A stretch of 64,000 nucleotides of DNA from Acidimicrobiaceae bacterium (GTDB lineage Bacteria > Actinomycetota > Acidimicrobiia > Acidimicrobiales > Ilumatobacteraceae), in the NCBI GenBank assembly GCA_024641005.1, contig JAHEDX010000007.1:1-64000 (forward strand), given 5' to 3'. Under the pieces are notes generated by a model that was not told the DNA's origin, did not search any database, and saw only the letters and a list, made by a program, of their open reading frames with translations. The translations under genes were made by a program, and so were the position numbers. How positions within the stretch are numbered: position 1 is the first letter of the stretch; each line of letters opens with the position of its first letter. Below, one piece after another: positions 33,813-43,560 of the stretch.

Positions 33813-35516
33813 GTGACAGATCAACGGAAATTGTGGGTTCCGCCGACGCTCGGGCGACGACAGCTGATCGTTGGCGCCGGCGCTGTAGGCGCCGCCGGTT
33901 TGTTGGCCGCGTGCGGCGGTGACGACGACACGGCGAGCGTGAACACGACGGCGCCCTCCGGAACGACGGCTGCCACCGAGCCTCCCGGCACGACCGCGCC
34001 AGGTGCCCCGGCCACGACCGCCCCAGGGGTCACCGAGACGACGGTTCCCGCCGGAGGCATCAAGTCGGGCGGAACCCTGCGCGTCGGTGTGGTCGGCAGC
34101 ACCAACGACTTGATGGACGCCCAATACATCGTGGCTCGAGCCGACCAGGCCCGTTTGATCACCGGTTGGGAGCCGATCTCCAACTACGACGACAACTTCA
34201 ACATCGCCTACAACAACAGCCTCGCCGAAGAGATCGAGGCCGTCGCTCCCGACCAGTACGTCGTCCGTCTGAAGCAAGGCGTCGAGTTCCACAACGGCAA
34301 GACGGTCGGAGCCGACGACCTGATCTATTCGTTCAACCGTCTGATCGACCCCGAGCTCGGTATCGCACCCAACCTGACTCAGTTCATCGACGCCAACAGC
34401 TTCACCAAGCTCGACGACCGCACGGTTCAGATCGACCTCCTCAAGCCCAGTGTCGCGTTCCTCTACGGCATGGCCGACTACGGCGCCACGATCGTGCCGG
34501 TCGACTACGCCAGGTTCGCCGGCGACCCGGCCACGCAGATCGGCACCGGTGCGTTCAAGCTCAAGAGCTTCACGCCGGGTTCCGAGAGCGTGCACACGCG
34601 CTTCGAGAACTACTGGGGAGAGTCGTACCTCGACGAGGTGCAGATCATCGACTTCGCCGATCAGTCGGCGCTGGTCAACGCGCTCTCCTCGGGCGACATC
34701 GATGTCGCGATCGACGTTCCCTACGCTCAGGCCGGCTCGATCGAGTCGAGCGGCGAACTGACCCTCCTCGAATCGCAGGCCGGGAACTGGCAGACGATCA
34801 CGATGCGCGTCGACATGGCGCCGTTCGACGATGTGCGTGTCCGCCAGGCGATGCGTCTGATCTCGAACCGCGAGGAGATGGTGCAGCGTGTGCTGTCGGG
34901 TCACGGGCGCGTCGGCAACGACATGTACGGCGTGCTCGACGGTTCGTACCCGAAGGACTTCCCGCAGCGCGAGCAGGACATCGAAGCGGCCAAAGCGCTC
35001 CTCAAGGATGCCGGCCAGGAGAACCTCGAGATCGAGCTGTTCGCCCCCGACGACACCGCCGGCCTCCCCGAGTACGCCACGGCGTTCGCCGAGCAGGCCA
35101 AGGCGGCCGGTATCAATGTCACCGCGACCGTGCTCGACGGCGGCACCTACTGGGGTGACCAATACACCCAGCGAGTGTTCGCCACCAGCTACTGGAGCAC
35201 CCGGCCGTATCTCAACCAGGTAGGTGCCGGCTCATTGCCGACCGCGACCTACCCCGAGACACACTGGCCGCCGGCCGGTTCCAACTTCGTCGAGCTGTAC
35301 GACCAGGCGATCGCCGAGGTCGACACCGACAAGCGCAACGAGCTGATCCGCGAGATGCAACGTCAGGAATACGAGGAGGGTGGCAACATCATCTCGTACT
35401 TCCAGAACCTGATCGACGGCCACGCGACCTACGTCAAGGGCGCTGTCGCGAGGCCGAACCTGATCAACTTCGACCACTTCGGTCGAGGCTGGAAGAACAT
35501 CTGGCTCGACCTGTGA
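33813..35516 (+). CDS. Peptide/opine-type ABC transporter substrate-binding lipoprotein (SBP_bac_5)
   Basis: A 567-residue extracellular binding protein. The N-terminus combines a twin-arginine pair ('LGRRQLIVGAGAVG') with a lipobox ('LLAAC-G'), so it may be exported folded by Tat and then lipidated. A Thr/Ala/Pro/Gly linker runs to about residue 85, followed by the family-5 fold ('GGTLRVGVVGS', 'VEFHNGKTVGADDLIYSFNRL'). The GTG start has AAGGGGAG upstream. A strong hairpin separates it from the permease genes. Ligand candidates are a dipeptide, opine, glutathione or another amphiphile; the sequence does not decide. Confidence 0.88.
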   Translation: MTDQRKLWVPPTLGRRQLIVGAGAVGAAGLLAACGGDDDTASVNTTAPSGTTAATEPPGTTAPGAPATTAPGVTETTVPAGGIKSGGTLRVGVVGSTNDLMDAQYIVARADQARLITGWEPISNYDDNFNIAYNNSLAEEIEAVAPDQYVVRLKQGVEFHNGKTVGADDLIYSFNRLIDPELGIAPNLTQFIDANSFTKLDDRTVQIDLLKPSVAFLYGMADYGATIVPVDYARFAGDPATQIGTGAFKLKSFTPGSESVHTRFENYWGESYLDEVQIIDFADQSALVNALSSGDIDVAIDVPYAQAGSIESSGELTLLESQAGNWQTITMRVDMAPFDDVRVRQAMRLISNREEMVQRVLSGHGRVGNDMYGVLDGSYPKDFPQREQDIEAAKALLKDAGQENLEIELFAPDDTAGLPEYATAFAEQAKAAGINVTATVLDGGTYWGDQYTQRVFATSYWSTRPYLNQVGAGSLPTATYPETHWPPAGSNFVELYDQAIAEVDTDKRNELIREMQRQEYEEGGNIISYFQNLIDGHATYVKGAVARPNLINFDHFGRGWKNIWLDL

Positions 35517-35525
35517 CCTGATGGG

Positions 35526-35554
35526 CCGGGGCGCGGACTCCGTCCGCGCCCCGG
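35526..35554 (+). terminator. Intra-operon hairpin after the binding-protein gene
   Basis: CCGGGGCGCGGAC-TCC-GTCCGCGCCCCGG is a perfect 13-bp inverted repeat nine bases after the stop codon and 22 bp before the permease gene. A stem at this place commonly causes partial termination or protects the 3' end, giving more binding protein than membrane subunits. Confidence 0.65.
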
Positions 35555-35575
35555 TTCCAACGTCGCGCTCGTTGC

Positions 35576-36532
35576 ATGGGCATCTTCAAACTCATCATCC
35601 GGCGATTGCTGCTCGGCGTCGCGACGCTCTTCGTGGTGTCGATCGCCGTATTCCTCTTGACGAACGTGCTGGGCGATCCGGTCAAGCGGATGCTGGGACG
35701 CGGGGCCCTGCCCGACGTGGTCACTGCCCGACGTGCCGAGCTCAACCTCGACGAACCGATCGTCAATCGCTATTTCACTTGGCTGAAGGGCTTGCTCACA
35801 GGTGAACCAGGAGTGTCGTACACGAACGGCACGCCTGTGTGGGAACTCTTGAGCGACCGCGTCAAGAACTCGCTGTTCTTGATGGCGTTGTCGTCGGCGA
35901 TCTCGATCCCGTTGTCGCTGTTCATCGGCGGGTACACCGCCCTGCGACGGGACGGTTGGGCGGACCGTGTCATGTCGAATCAGCTGTTGGTCCTTGCTGC
36001 GATGCCCGAGTTCGTCGTGGGCGCCTTCCTGACGGTGATCTTTGCCACCAACATCTGGCACATCGTTCCAGCCGTGAGCAGGATCAGACCCGGCGAGTCG
36101 CCATGGTCCGACCTGGACGGCATGATCCTGCCCGTGGCGACGCTCGTTCTGGCCGTGACGCCGCATGTCGGCCGCACTATGCGCGCCGCGATGATCGAGG
36201 TACTCGAGAGCGACTATGTCGAGATGGCCCGCCTCAAGGGGTTGCCGGAACGATCCGTGTTGTGGCGTCATGCGTTCCCGAACGCGCTCGGCCCGACCTT
36301 GCAGGTGATAGCGCTCAACATCGCCTATCTGGCCGGCGGGGTCGTGATCGTCGAATCACTGTTCAATTTCCGTGGACTCGGCATCGCGCTGCGAGACGCG
36401 ATCCCCGAAGCGAACGCGCCGGTTGTCCAGTTCATCGCGATGTTCATCGCGACCATCTACGTGATCAGCAACCTGATGGCTGACCTGTTCACCATCATCG
36501 TCACCCCTCGATTGCGAACGAGGCTCCAGTGA
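35576..36532 (+). CDS. DppB-type ABC transporter permease
   Basis: A 318-residue permease of the OppB/DppB family with about six helices. The N-terminal 'IIRRLLLGVATLFVVSIAVFLLTNVLGDP' is characteristic, and the coupling loop is 'DYVEMARLKGLPERSVLWRHAFPNALGPT' (EAA motif, about 215-243). Its stop overlaps the GTG start of the DppC partner. It should form the translocation pore with that protein. Confidence 0.9.
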   Translation: MGIFKLIIRRLLLGVATLFVVSIAVFLLTNVLGDPVKRMLGRGALPDVVTARRAELNLDEPIVNRYFTWLKGLLTGEPGVSYTNGTPVWELLSDRVKNSLFLMALSSAISIPLSLFIGGYTALRRDGWADRVMSNQLLVLAAMPEFVVGAFLTVIFATNIWHIVPAVSRIRPGESPWSDLDGMILPVATLVLAVTPHVGRTMRAAMIEVLESDYVEMARLKGLPERSVLWRHAFPNALGPTLQVIALNIAYLAGGVVIVESLFNFRGLGIALRDAIPEANAPVVQFIAMFIATIYVISNLMADLFTIIVTPRLRTRLQ

Positions 36533-37440
36533 CGTACCCGGTGACCGTCCCTGTCGACGACACGATCGACGAGACGCTCGACAGCGCCGTCGCGACGTCC
36601 CAGCCCGGGTTGATGAGGTCGGCATGGGGACTGTGGCGCACGCGGATCGGTGTCGCCCTCGTGGTATTGCTGGTCGGCATCGCGATCGTCGGCCCCTGGG
36701 TCGCGCCGTACGGGGCGTCCGAATTCGTCGGGACGGCCAACATGCGCGACGTGCCGGGCACCTGGTTGGGCACCGACTACTTCGGGCAGGACGTGTGGTC
36801 ACGCTTCCTCCACGGCGGCCGGTCCATTCTCTTCCTGGCAACCGTGTCGACCCTGATCGGCTTCCTGTTCGGCAGCGCGATCGGCCTTATCGCCGCCTAC
36901 AACCGTGGCCGTATCGACGACGTCTTGATGCGATTCATGGACGTCATCCTGGCCTTTCCGCAGTTGTTGCTCGCGCTGGTGGCGCTCACGACGGTCGGCC
37001 CGAAGCCCTGGCTGATCATCTCGATCGTGGGGTTCACGACGATCCCTCGCATCGCCCGTATCACACGCGGTGCAGCGGTGCCGGTGGTCGAACGGGATTT
37101 CGTCGCAGCCGCGGAGGCGTTGGGTGAATCCAGATTCCGTATCATCACCCGCGAGTTGCTGCCGAACGTGATCGGCCCGCTGCTCGTCGAGGCCAATCTT
37201 CGGCTCACGTATGCGATCGGTATCATCGCCGGCCTCGGATTTCTCGGTTTCGCCACCGAGCGGAACGCTGCCGACTGGGGTCTCATGGTGCAGGAGAACC
37301 GCGTCGCGCTGTCGGTGCAACCGTGGGGAACGGTGCTACCGGCGATCGCGATCGCCTTGCTGACCGTGGGCACCGGATTGATCAGCGATGGGCTCTCGCG
37401 CACCGTGGCCGGGATCGATCGTGGGAGGCCGGATTCGTGA
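36529..37440 (+). CDS. DppC-type ABC transporter permease
   Basis: A 303-residue permease of the OppC/DppC family. The N-terminal cytoplasmic tail is about 35 residues. 'NMRDVPGTWLGTDYFGQDVWSRFLHGGRSILFLA' is the family's conserved periplasmic segment, and 'DFVAAAEALGESRFRIITRELLPNVIGP' is the coupling loop. It starts with GTG overlapping the dppB-like stop and ends overlapping the ATPase start (GTGA), so translation of the three genes is coupled. Confidence 0.9.
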   Translation: MTYPVTVPVDDTIDETLDSAVATSQPGLMRSAWGLWRTRIGVALVVLLVGIAIVGPWVAPYGASEFVGTANMRDVPGTWLGTDYFGQDVWSRFLHGGRSILFLATVSTLIGFLFGSAIGLIAAYNRGRIDDVLMRFMDVILAFPQLLLALVALTTVGPKPWLIISIVGFTTIPRIARITRGAAVPVVERDFVAAAEALGESRFRIITRELLPNVIGPLLVEANLRLTYAIGIIAGLGFLGFATERNAADWGLMVQENRVALSVQPWGTVLPAIAIALLTVGTGLISDGLSRTVAGIDRGRPDS

Positions 37441-39239
37441 GCGAGCAGACGGTTGCTCTCACCATCAAGGACCTGCGGCTCGATGTCGCTCAGACCGGGC
37501 ATGACATCGTCGACGAGATCACGCTCAACATCGAACGCGGCAAGGTGCTGGGGTTGGTGGGTGAATCGGGCTCGGGCAAGACCACCGTCGGGCTGGCGGT
37601 GCTCGGCCATGCCCGCAAGGGCGTCGCGATCTCCGCCGGTTCGATCACCATCGAGGGTTCCAACGTCCTGGCACTCGACCGCAAGCGCCTCCGCCAGGCC
37701 CGCGGTCGACTCGTCAGCTACGTGCCGCAGGATCCGGGCACCGCGCTGAACCCGGCGCTGCGAATCGGTGGTCAAGTGCTCGAAGTTCTCGAGACGCACG
37801 GATTCGGCGCTGATGCCGCCGAGCGGCAGGCGCGTGTCACCGAGGTGTTCGAGGAGGTCAAGCTGCCGAGCGCCGCTTCGTTCCTGCGTCGCTACCCGCA
37901 CCAGCTCTCGGGTGGCCAGCAGCAACGGGTCGGTCTCGCGATGGCGTTTGCGGCGCGCCCCGCGGTGATCGTGCTCGACGAGCCCACGACCGGCCTCGAT
38001 GTCACCACCCAGGCCCATGTGCTCGAGACGATCCGTAACCTCGCGCAGCAGCACGGTGTGGCCGCGCTCTACGTCACACACGATCTCGCTGTGGTGGCGA
38101 CGCTGGCCGACGAGGTCGCAGTGATGTATGCGGGTCGTATCGTCGAGCTCGCCGCCACCGCCGACGTCTTCGCCAAGCCCGCACATCCGTACACGCGCTA
38201 CCTGGTTGCTGCCGCGCCCGAGATGGGCAGCGACCGCCAGCTGGTCGGGCTCGGTGGCCGGGCACCTTCGCCCGGGCAGCGGCCGAAAGGATGTGCGTTC
38301 GCGGTTCGCTGCGAGTTGGCCACCGACGAGTGCCGGGCCGAGTTCCCGGCGGTCACGAACGTCAACCCCAACGGATCGCACGAGGTGCGCTGCTTCCACG
38401 CCTTCGGGGTGCCCGAGCGCACGGTGCCACGGGCTACGGCATCCATCACGAGCTCGGGCACCGACGATGCCGCTCTGGCCCTGCGGAACGTCACTGCCTC
38501 GTACACCGGCGTCGCGGTCGTCCACGACGTGTCGTTCGACATCGCCCGTGGGGAATGTGTCGCACTCGTGGGCGAATCGGGATCGGGCAAGAGCACGTTG
38601 TCACGCTCGATCGGCGGCCTGCACCGCGAGTGGCAGGGCGAGATCTCACTCGACGGTGAGTCGCTCGCCCGGTCCTCACGAGACCGGCCCGTGCAGCAGC
38701 GTCTTGCGATCCAATATGTCTTCCAGAATCCGTACAGCTCGTTGCACCCCCGTCGACCCATCGCCGAGTCGATCGGGAGGCCACTCGCGATCGCAGGCGT
38801 CGACAAGCGCGAGATCAGGCGCGAGGTCGACCGCATGCTCGAACGGGTGTCGCTCAGCGCCTCGTACGGGAGCCATTTCCCCGACCAGCTGTCGGGAGGC
38901 GAGCGCCAACGGGTCGCGATCGCACGAGCGCTGGTCAGCAAGCCCAAGGTGTTGATCTGTGACGAGGTCACGTCTGCGCTCGACGTCCTCGTGCAGGCGG
39001 CGACCATCGAGCTGCTCGTCGACCTGCAGAACGAACTCGGTCTGGCGATGCTGTTCGTCACGCACAACCTGCCGCTCGTGCGATCGATCGCACAGCGTGT
39101 CGCCGTGATGTCCGACGGGGCGATCGTCGAGTTGGGTACCGCTGAGGACACGCTGTCGAACCCGCAGCAGGACTACACCCAACGGCTCCTCATCGATACC
39201 CCACGGATTCCCGACTTCGAGTCGGGGCAGCCGGCCTGA
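37437..39239 (+). CDS. Fused double ATP-binding protein (DppD-DppF type)
   Basis: A 600-residue protein with two complete ABC ATPase domains. Domain 1 (about 5-250) has Walker A 'GESGSGKTTVG', signature 'LSGGQQQR' and Walker B 'VIVLDEPTTGLD'. Domain 1 ends with an oligopeptide-type C-terminal module ('GCAFAVRCELATDECRAE...VRCFH'), whose four cysteines could bind an iron-sulfur cluster as in DppD. Domain 2 (about 345-590) has 'GESGSGKSTLS', 'LSGGERQR' and 'LICDEVTSALD'. It powers the two preceding permeases. Fusion of DppD and DppF in one chain occurs in GsiA-type systems. Confidence 0.9.
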   Translation: MSEQTVALTIKDLRLDVAQTGHDIVDEITLNIERGKVLGLVGESGSGKTTVGLAVLGHARKGVAISAGSITIEGSNVLALDRKRLRQARGRLVSYVPQDPGTALNPALRIGGQVLEVLETHGFGADAAERQARVTEVFEEVKLPSAASFLRRYPHQLSGGQQQRVGLAMAFAARPAVIVLDEPTTGLDVTTQAHVLETIRNLAQQHGVAALYVTHDLAVVATLADEVAVMYAGRIVELAATADVFAKPAHPYTRYLVAAAPEMGSDRQLVGLGGRAPSPGQRPKGCAFAVRCELATDECRAEFPAVTNVNPNGSHEVRCFHAFGVPERTVPRATASITSSGTDDAALALRNVTASYTGVAVVHDVSFDIARGECVALVGESGSGKSTLSRSIGGLHREWQGEISLDGESLARSSRDRPVQQRLAIQYVFQNPYSSLHPRRPIAESIGRPLAIAGVDKREIRREVDRMLERVSLSASYGSHFPDQLSGGERQRVAIARALVSKPKVLICDEVTSALDVLVQAATIELLVDLQNELGLAMLFVTHNLPLVRSIAQRVAVMSDGAIVELGTAEDTLSNPQQDYTQRLLIDTPRIPDFESGQPA

Positions 39240-39273
39240 CGGGTAACGGGCCTTCGCGTCCTAGTCTGCGACC

Positions 39274-40491
39274 GTGACCACCCCAGGGACCCACGAAGCG
39301 GTTGGGCGCGAGCGCGCCTGGCTCGTGATCGTGCTGGTGATGGCATCGGCGTGTGTGGCACAGGCATTCGGCCGGTTCACCTGGGGGGTCGTACTTCCGG
39401 GCGCCCGCGACGACCTACTCGACGGTTCCAACACCCTGGCGGGCTTCTTCGGCACTCTGAACGTGACGGCCTACCTGCTGGGCACGCTCGCGGTGTCGTG
39501 GGCGGCGTCGAAAGTCACCCTCGTCGGACTGGTCCGGCTCGGCCTCTCTGTCTCGACCACGGCACTCGGGCTGGCATCGATCGCTCCCAACGGACCGGTG
39601 CTCGGGATCGCGTTGTTCATGATGGGTCTCGGCGGCGCCGTGATCTGGATCCCGGGGCCGGCCATCGCAGCGCGGGTCCTGCCCCCGCATCGGGCCGGTA
39701 TGGCCGTTGGCATGGTCGGTTCGGGGATCGGCATCGGCATCGTGTTCGCCGGGCAGACGGCAGCATTCCTCGACCGGCGAAGCGACGCGGTGGATCTCTG
39801 GCAGACGCTGTACCGGATCGAGTTCTCCATTGCCCTCGTCGTGTTGGCCGGCGCGTTCGTATTGCTGCGATCACGCGGCGATCGACCTTCGCTCGCCGGC
39901 GGCTTCGGCGGCTTCGGGGCGTTGCGCACGGTCCGCGGCTGGATCCCGGTGACGGCGGCCTACGCAGCGTTCGGGTTCGCCTACATCCTCGTGTTGGGTT
40001 TCCTCGTCGCACGCCTGGAGGACGACTCGGGCTTCTCGTCCGCGCAGGCGACAGCGATGTTCTCGATCATGGGCGCATCGACGGCCGTGGGCGGGATGAT
40101 GCTGGGGCCGCTGTCGGACCGCATCGGACGCCGCATCACGCTCGTGTCCGCGTTCACGATCTTCGGGCTGTCCGCGTTGCTCGTGTTGACGGGACGCCAA
40201 CCATGGGTAGCGATCGCCTCGGTCGGGATCGGGCTGATGTTCTCGGGTATGCCGGCGCTGATCATCGCCCACATCGTCGACAACACCGACGTGAACACCT
40301 ATGGCCCGGCGTTCAGCGCGGCGACGTTGGCATTCGGTGTGACCCAGATGGTCTCGCCACAGATCGGCGGCGCCTTGGCCGACGCGTTCGGCTCGTTCAC
40401 CTGGGTGTTCGTGCTGTCGGCGACGGTCTCACTGCTCGGAGCGCTGTTCTCGAGCCGCCTGCCCGACGTCGTGCACGAACCCTCGAGCTGA
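39274..40491 (+). CDS. MFS transporter (YbfB/YjiJ-like)
   Basis: A 405-residue, 12-helix major facilitator. Its N-terminal 'AQAFGRFTWGVVLPGARDDLL' is typical of the YbfB/YjiJ group, and motif A in the second half is 'MLGPLSDRIGRRITLVSAF'. The GTG start is fixed by a TAGTCT box exactly six bases upstream (leaderless). It follows the ABC operon by 34 bp with its own promoter and converges on the tetR-like gene. The substrate is unknown. Confidence 0.85.
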   Translation: MTTPGTHEAVGRERAWLVIVLVMASACVAQAFGRFTWGVVLPGARDDLLDGSNTLAGFFGTLNVTAYLLGTLAVSWAASKVTLVGLVRLGLSVSTTALGLASIAPNGPVLGIALFMMGLGGAVIWIPGPAIAARVLPPHRAGMAVGMVGSGIGIGIVFAGQTAAFLDRRSDAVDLWQTLYRIEFSIALVVLAGAFVLLRSRGDRPSLAGGFGGFGALRTVRGWIPVTAAYAAFGFAYILVLGFLVARLEDDSGFSSAQATAMFSIMGASTAVGGMMLGPLSDRIGRRITLVSAFTIFGLSALLVLTGRQPWVAIASVGIGLMFSGMPALIIAHIVDNTDVNTYGPAFSAATLAFGVTQMVSPQIGGALADAFGSFTWVFVLSATVSLLGALFSSRLPDVVHEPSS

Positions 40492-40538
40492 CCCGGGGGC
40501 CGGGAAGGGCACGGGGAGTCGAGCCGACGCCCGGCCCG

Positions 40539-41168
40539 TCATGAGGACGACTCGTCGCCGGTGTCGCCCGACCGCAGCAGCCGGTGCAGCGACCTCACCC
40601 ACGCTCGCCGTGCTTGCTGGTGCGTCCGGCCGAGATGCCGGCACATCAGATCCCATGATTCGAACGAGGTCAGGGCGCTGATGGTGGCTGTGGTGTCGTC
40701 GCGAACCGCAGGCGACAGGGGAGCGAGCTCGCGGTCGAAGTGATGTCGGATCTGGTCGGCTCGCGTTGCATGCACCAGATGGACCATCTCGCTCACCTCG
40801 CTGACTTCGTTGGCCCGCATCCTGACCAAGCGACACATCGGCTCGGTGGTCTCGTACAGCCCGGCTCGCGCCGCCACGAAGTTCTGGATCCTCAGGTCGA
40901 GCGTTCCTTCGCCGACGTCGACGATGTCGAACAGGTGGGCATAGCGGTCGAAGTAGATGTCGGTGGTCTCGCGTCGAAGATCGTCGAGCGTTTCGAAATA
41001 GCGGAAGAGGGATGCGATCGAGACACCTGCCCGTTCGGCGATCTGATCGGCCGTCGGTGGAATGTTCCCTTCGAAGACGAGGTCGATCATCGCCTCGCTG
41101 ACCGCGACACGTCCGCGCTCGCGGCGCGCACGTCGGCCATCGATGTGTGACTCGTTCTCGACCGTCAT
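40539..41168 (-). CDS. TetR-family transcriptional regulator
   Basis: A 209-residue regulator. The N-terminal helix-turn-helix (about 25-60) reads 'IPPTADQIAERAGVSIASLFRYFETLDDL', the TetR pattern. The C-terminal ligand-binding domain ends with the 'SFESWDLMCRHLGRTHQQARRAW' helix common in actinobacterial TetRs. The ATG at 41168 has GGAGGAGG upstream. It is divergent from the sulfatase operon and a dyad lies 27 bp upstream of its start, so it probably represses both itself and that operon. Confidence 0.88.
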   Translation of the reverse strand: MTVENESHIDGRRARRERGRVAVSEAMIDLVFEGNIPPTADQIAERAGVSIASLFRYFETLDDLRRETTDIYFDRYAHLFDIVDVGEGTLDLRIQNFVAARAGLYETTEPMCRLVRMRANEVSEVSEMVHLVHATRADQIRHHFDRELAPLSPAVRDDTTATISALTSFESWDLMCRHLGRTHQQARRAWVRSLHRLLRSGDTGDESSS

Positions 41169-41194
41169 CTGGCCTCCTCCCGGGCGCGTTCCCA

Positions 41195-41206
41195 ACTATT
41201 GATAGT
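41195..41206. promoter_or_regulatory. ACTAT-TG-ATAGT dyad, candidate TetR operator
   Basis: An inverted repeat with 5-bp arms in the 115-bp divergent region between the tetR-like gene and the sulfatase operon. It is in an AT-richer patch likely to hold the promoters. The location is typical for autoregulated TetR pairs. Confidence 0.5.
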
Positions 41207-41283
41207 AGCACTCGCATCAGTTATGGTCGCTTCATGTGCCCGGCAACATCCTCCCGATGGGGCCGGTACGTCACGGGGGCGTC

Positions 41284-43560
41284 ATGACACGAGCATCTCG
41301 ATTCGAAGGCACCATCGGCCGTACGATCGCCGACTCGCAGGCCTGGTACGACGAGCCGCCGCACCCCGGCGAGGATGCGCCGAACATCGTGTTGGTGCTG
41401 CTCGACGACACGGGCTTCGCCCAGTTCGGTTGCTACGGGTCCGACATCGACACGCCCAACGTCGATGCGCTGGCCGCCAACGGCCTGCAGTTCACGAACT
41501 TCCACGTCACGCCCCTGTGCTCGCCCACCCGCGCGTCGCTCTTGACCGGCCGATCACAACACGCCGTCGGCATGCGGGCCGTGTCGAACTTCCGAACCGG
41601 ATTCCCCAACCAGCTCGGCCACATCACCAACCACGCAGCCACCGTCGCCGAGGTGCTCCGCGAAACCGGCTACGCCACGTTCTGTGCAGGCAAATGGCAC
41701 CTGGCCCCGATGGAGCAGTGCTCGGCAGCCGGCCCCTTCGACCAATGGCCGCTCGCTCGTGGCTTCGACCGGTTCTATGGCTTCCTCGAAGGCGAGACCG
41801 ACCAGTTCCACCCCGAGCTCGTCTGCGACAACCATCCGATCGAGCCACCGGCCGAGCCCGAGGACGGCTACCACCTGTCGGAAGACCTGATCGACCGACT
41901 GCTCGAGATGGTGTCCGACTCCAAGGGTGTGCGGCCGGATCGTCCGTTCTTCGCCTACCTGCCGTTCGGCGCGACCCACGCCCCGCACCAGGCGCCCGCC
42001 GCGTACCTCGAGAAGTACCGCGGCAGGTACGACGAGGGGTGGGACGTGGTGCGCGAGCGCTGGTACCGGCGCCAGATCGATCTGGGGGTCATCCCCGAGG
42101 GCACCCAGCTCGCCCCCCGCAACCCGGGCGTCGATGCCTGGGAGACCCTGCCCGAGAATCAGCAGCGTCTGGCATGTCGCCTGCAGGAGGCGTTCGCGGC
42201 ATTCCTCGACCACACCGACGACCAGATCGGCCGCCTCGTCGACGGGCTTCGTGAGATGGGTCAGTTCGACAACACGGTCTTCATCGTGCTGGCCGACAAC
42301 GGCGCGTCCCAGGAGGGTGGACCGTTCGGGGTGATGCACGAGATGAAGTTCTTCAACGGCATCTTCGAGACCCCCGACGAAGCGATCGGCAAGATCGACC
42401 AGATCGGTGGCCCCCACAGCCACACCAACTATCCGTGGGGTTGGGCTCAGTGCGGCAACTCACCGTTCAAGTGGTACAAGCAGAACACCCACGAGGGCGG
42501 GGTGCACGTGCCGATGATCGTGCACGCACCCGAATACATCTCCCACGACCAGGCCGGCACGAAGCGCGATCAGTTCGTCAATGTTGCCGACATCGTTCCG
42601 ACCGTCTACGAACTCGTCGGCGTCACCCCACCCGCTGTCTACCGCGGCGTCGAGCAGCTCCCGGTCACCGGCCGCTCGTTCGCGCCAGTACTCACCGATC
42701 CGGCCGCTCCGGCGACCAACACGTTGCAGTACTTCGAGATGGGAGGCAGCCGAGCGCTGGTTGCGGGCTCCGGTTCGTCGCTGTGGAAAGCGGTCTGCAA
42801 GCACGCCCAGGGCGCCGACTACGACACCGAGCAGTGGGAGCTGTACCACCTCACCGACGACTGGTCCGAGTGTGACGATCTCGCCGAGGCTCGTCCCGAC
42901 AAGCTTGCCGAGTTGATCGATCTGTGGTGGCAGGAGGCCGATCGCCACGGCGTGCTGCCACTCGACGACCGCATGTTCGAGCTGTTCGGCAGCCGCTTCC
43001 GGGCGAACTCGCCTCATCCACCCGACCGGCGATACGTCTACCGGCCCCCGATGTCGCCGATGCCGGGCCAGGCCTCCGCCGCAATCGGCGGCCGTAGCTT
43101 CGACCTCACCGCAACCGTCACCCGCCAGTCGGGACAGGACGGTGTGTTGTTCGCCACCGGTACTCGGAACTCAGGCATCTCGGTGTTCGTGCAGAACGAT
43201 CGGTTGGTCATCGACTACAACGCGTTCGACGAGCACACGATCCTCGAGTCGACCGTCGAGGTTCCCGCGGGACGGTCGGCTCTCGTCGCGAAACTCAGAC
43301 GCGGCGACGGGCGTTCGGGCAGCATGGAGCTCGAAGTGAACGGCCTGCCGGCGGGCTCGGCAGAGTTGCCCTTGTTCATGCGCATGATGTCATCGGTCGG
43401 GCCGAGCGTCGGATACGACCACGGTTCGCCCGTGTCCAATCGCTACGAGGCGCCGTTCCCGTTCGCCGGGAAGCTCCACGAGGTCGAGATCCAGCTCCTC
43501 TCCAAGCGAGAACTCGACGCCATCGCGGCCGAGGCGGCCGCCGAAATGAGCCGGCAATGA
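41284..43560 (+). CDS. Type I (formylglycine-dependent) sulfatase
   Basis: A 758-residue arylsulfatase-type enzyme. The formylglycine motif is C-S-P-T-R in '[16 protein letters not shown]' (about residue 78). The metal-binding aspartates are in '[19 protein letters not shown]', with further metal and active-site residues in 'CAGKWHL' and '[15 protein letters not shown]'. A C-terminal beta-rich domain of about 180 residues ('[15 protein letters not shown]...') resembles the accessory domain of large AtsA-like sulfatases. No signal peptide is visible, so it may be cytoplasmic. I prefer the ATG at 41284 (GGGGGC upstream); GTG or ATG starts 27-50 bp earlier are possible. Its stop overlaps the next start. 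Confidence 0.88.
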   Translation: MTRASRFEGTIGRTIADSQAWYDEPPHPGEDAPNIVLVLLDDTGFAQFGCYGSDIDTPNVDALAANGLQFTNFHVTPLCSPTRASLLTGRSQHAVGMRAVSNFRTGFPNQLGHITNHAATVAEVLRETGYATFCAGKWHLAPMEQCSAAGPFDQWPLARGFDRFYGFLEGETDQFHPELVCDNHPIEPPAEPEDGYHLSEDLIDRLLEMVSDSKGVRPDRPFFAYLPFGATHAPHQAPAAYLEKYRGRYDEGWDVVRERWYRRQIDLGVIPEGTQLAPRNPGVDAWETLPENQQRLACRLQEAFAAFLDHTDDQIGRLVDGLREMGQFDNTVFIVLADNGASQEGGPFGVMHEMKFFNGIFETPDEAIGKIDQIGGPHSHTNYPWGWAQCGNSPFKWYKQNTHEGGVHVPMIVHAPEYISHDQAGTKRDQFVNVADIVPTVYELVGVTPPAVYRGVEQLPVTGRSFAPVLTDPAAPATNTLQYFEMGGSRALVAGSGSSLWKAVCKHAQGADYDTEQWELYHLTDDWSECDDLAEARPDKLAELIDLWWQEADRHGVLPLDDRMFELFGSRFRANSPHPPDRRYVYRPPMSPMPGQASAAIGGRSFDLTATVTRQSGQDGVLFATGTRNSGISVFVQNDRLVIDYNAFDEHTILESTVEVPAGRSALVAKLRRGDGRSGSMELEVNGLPAGSAELPLFMRMMSSVGPSVGYDHGSPVSNRYEAPFPFAGKLHEVEIQLLSKRELDAIAAEAAAEMSRQ

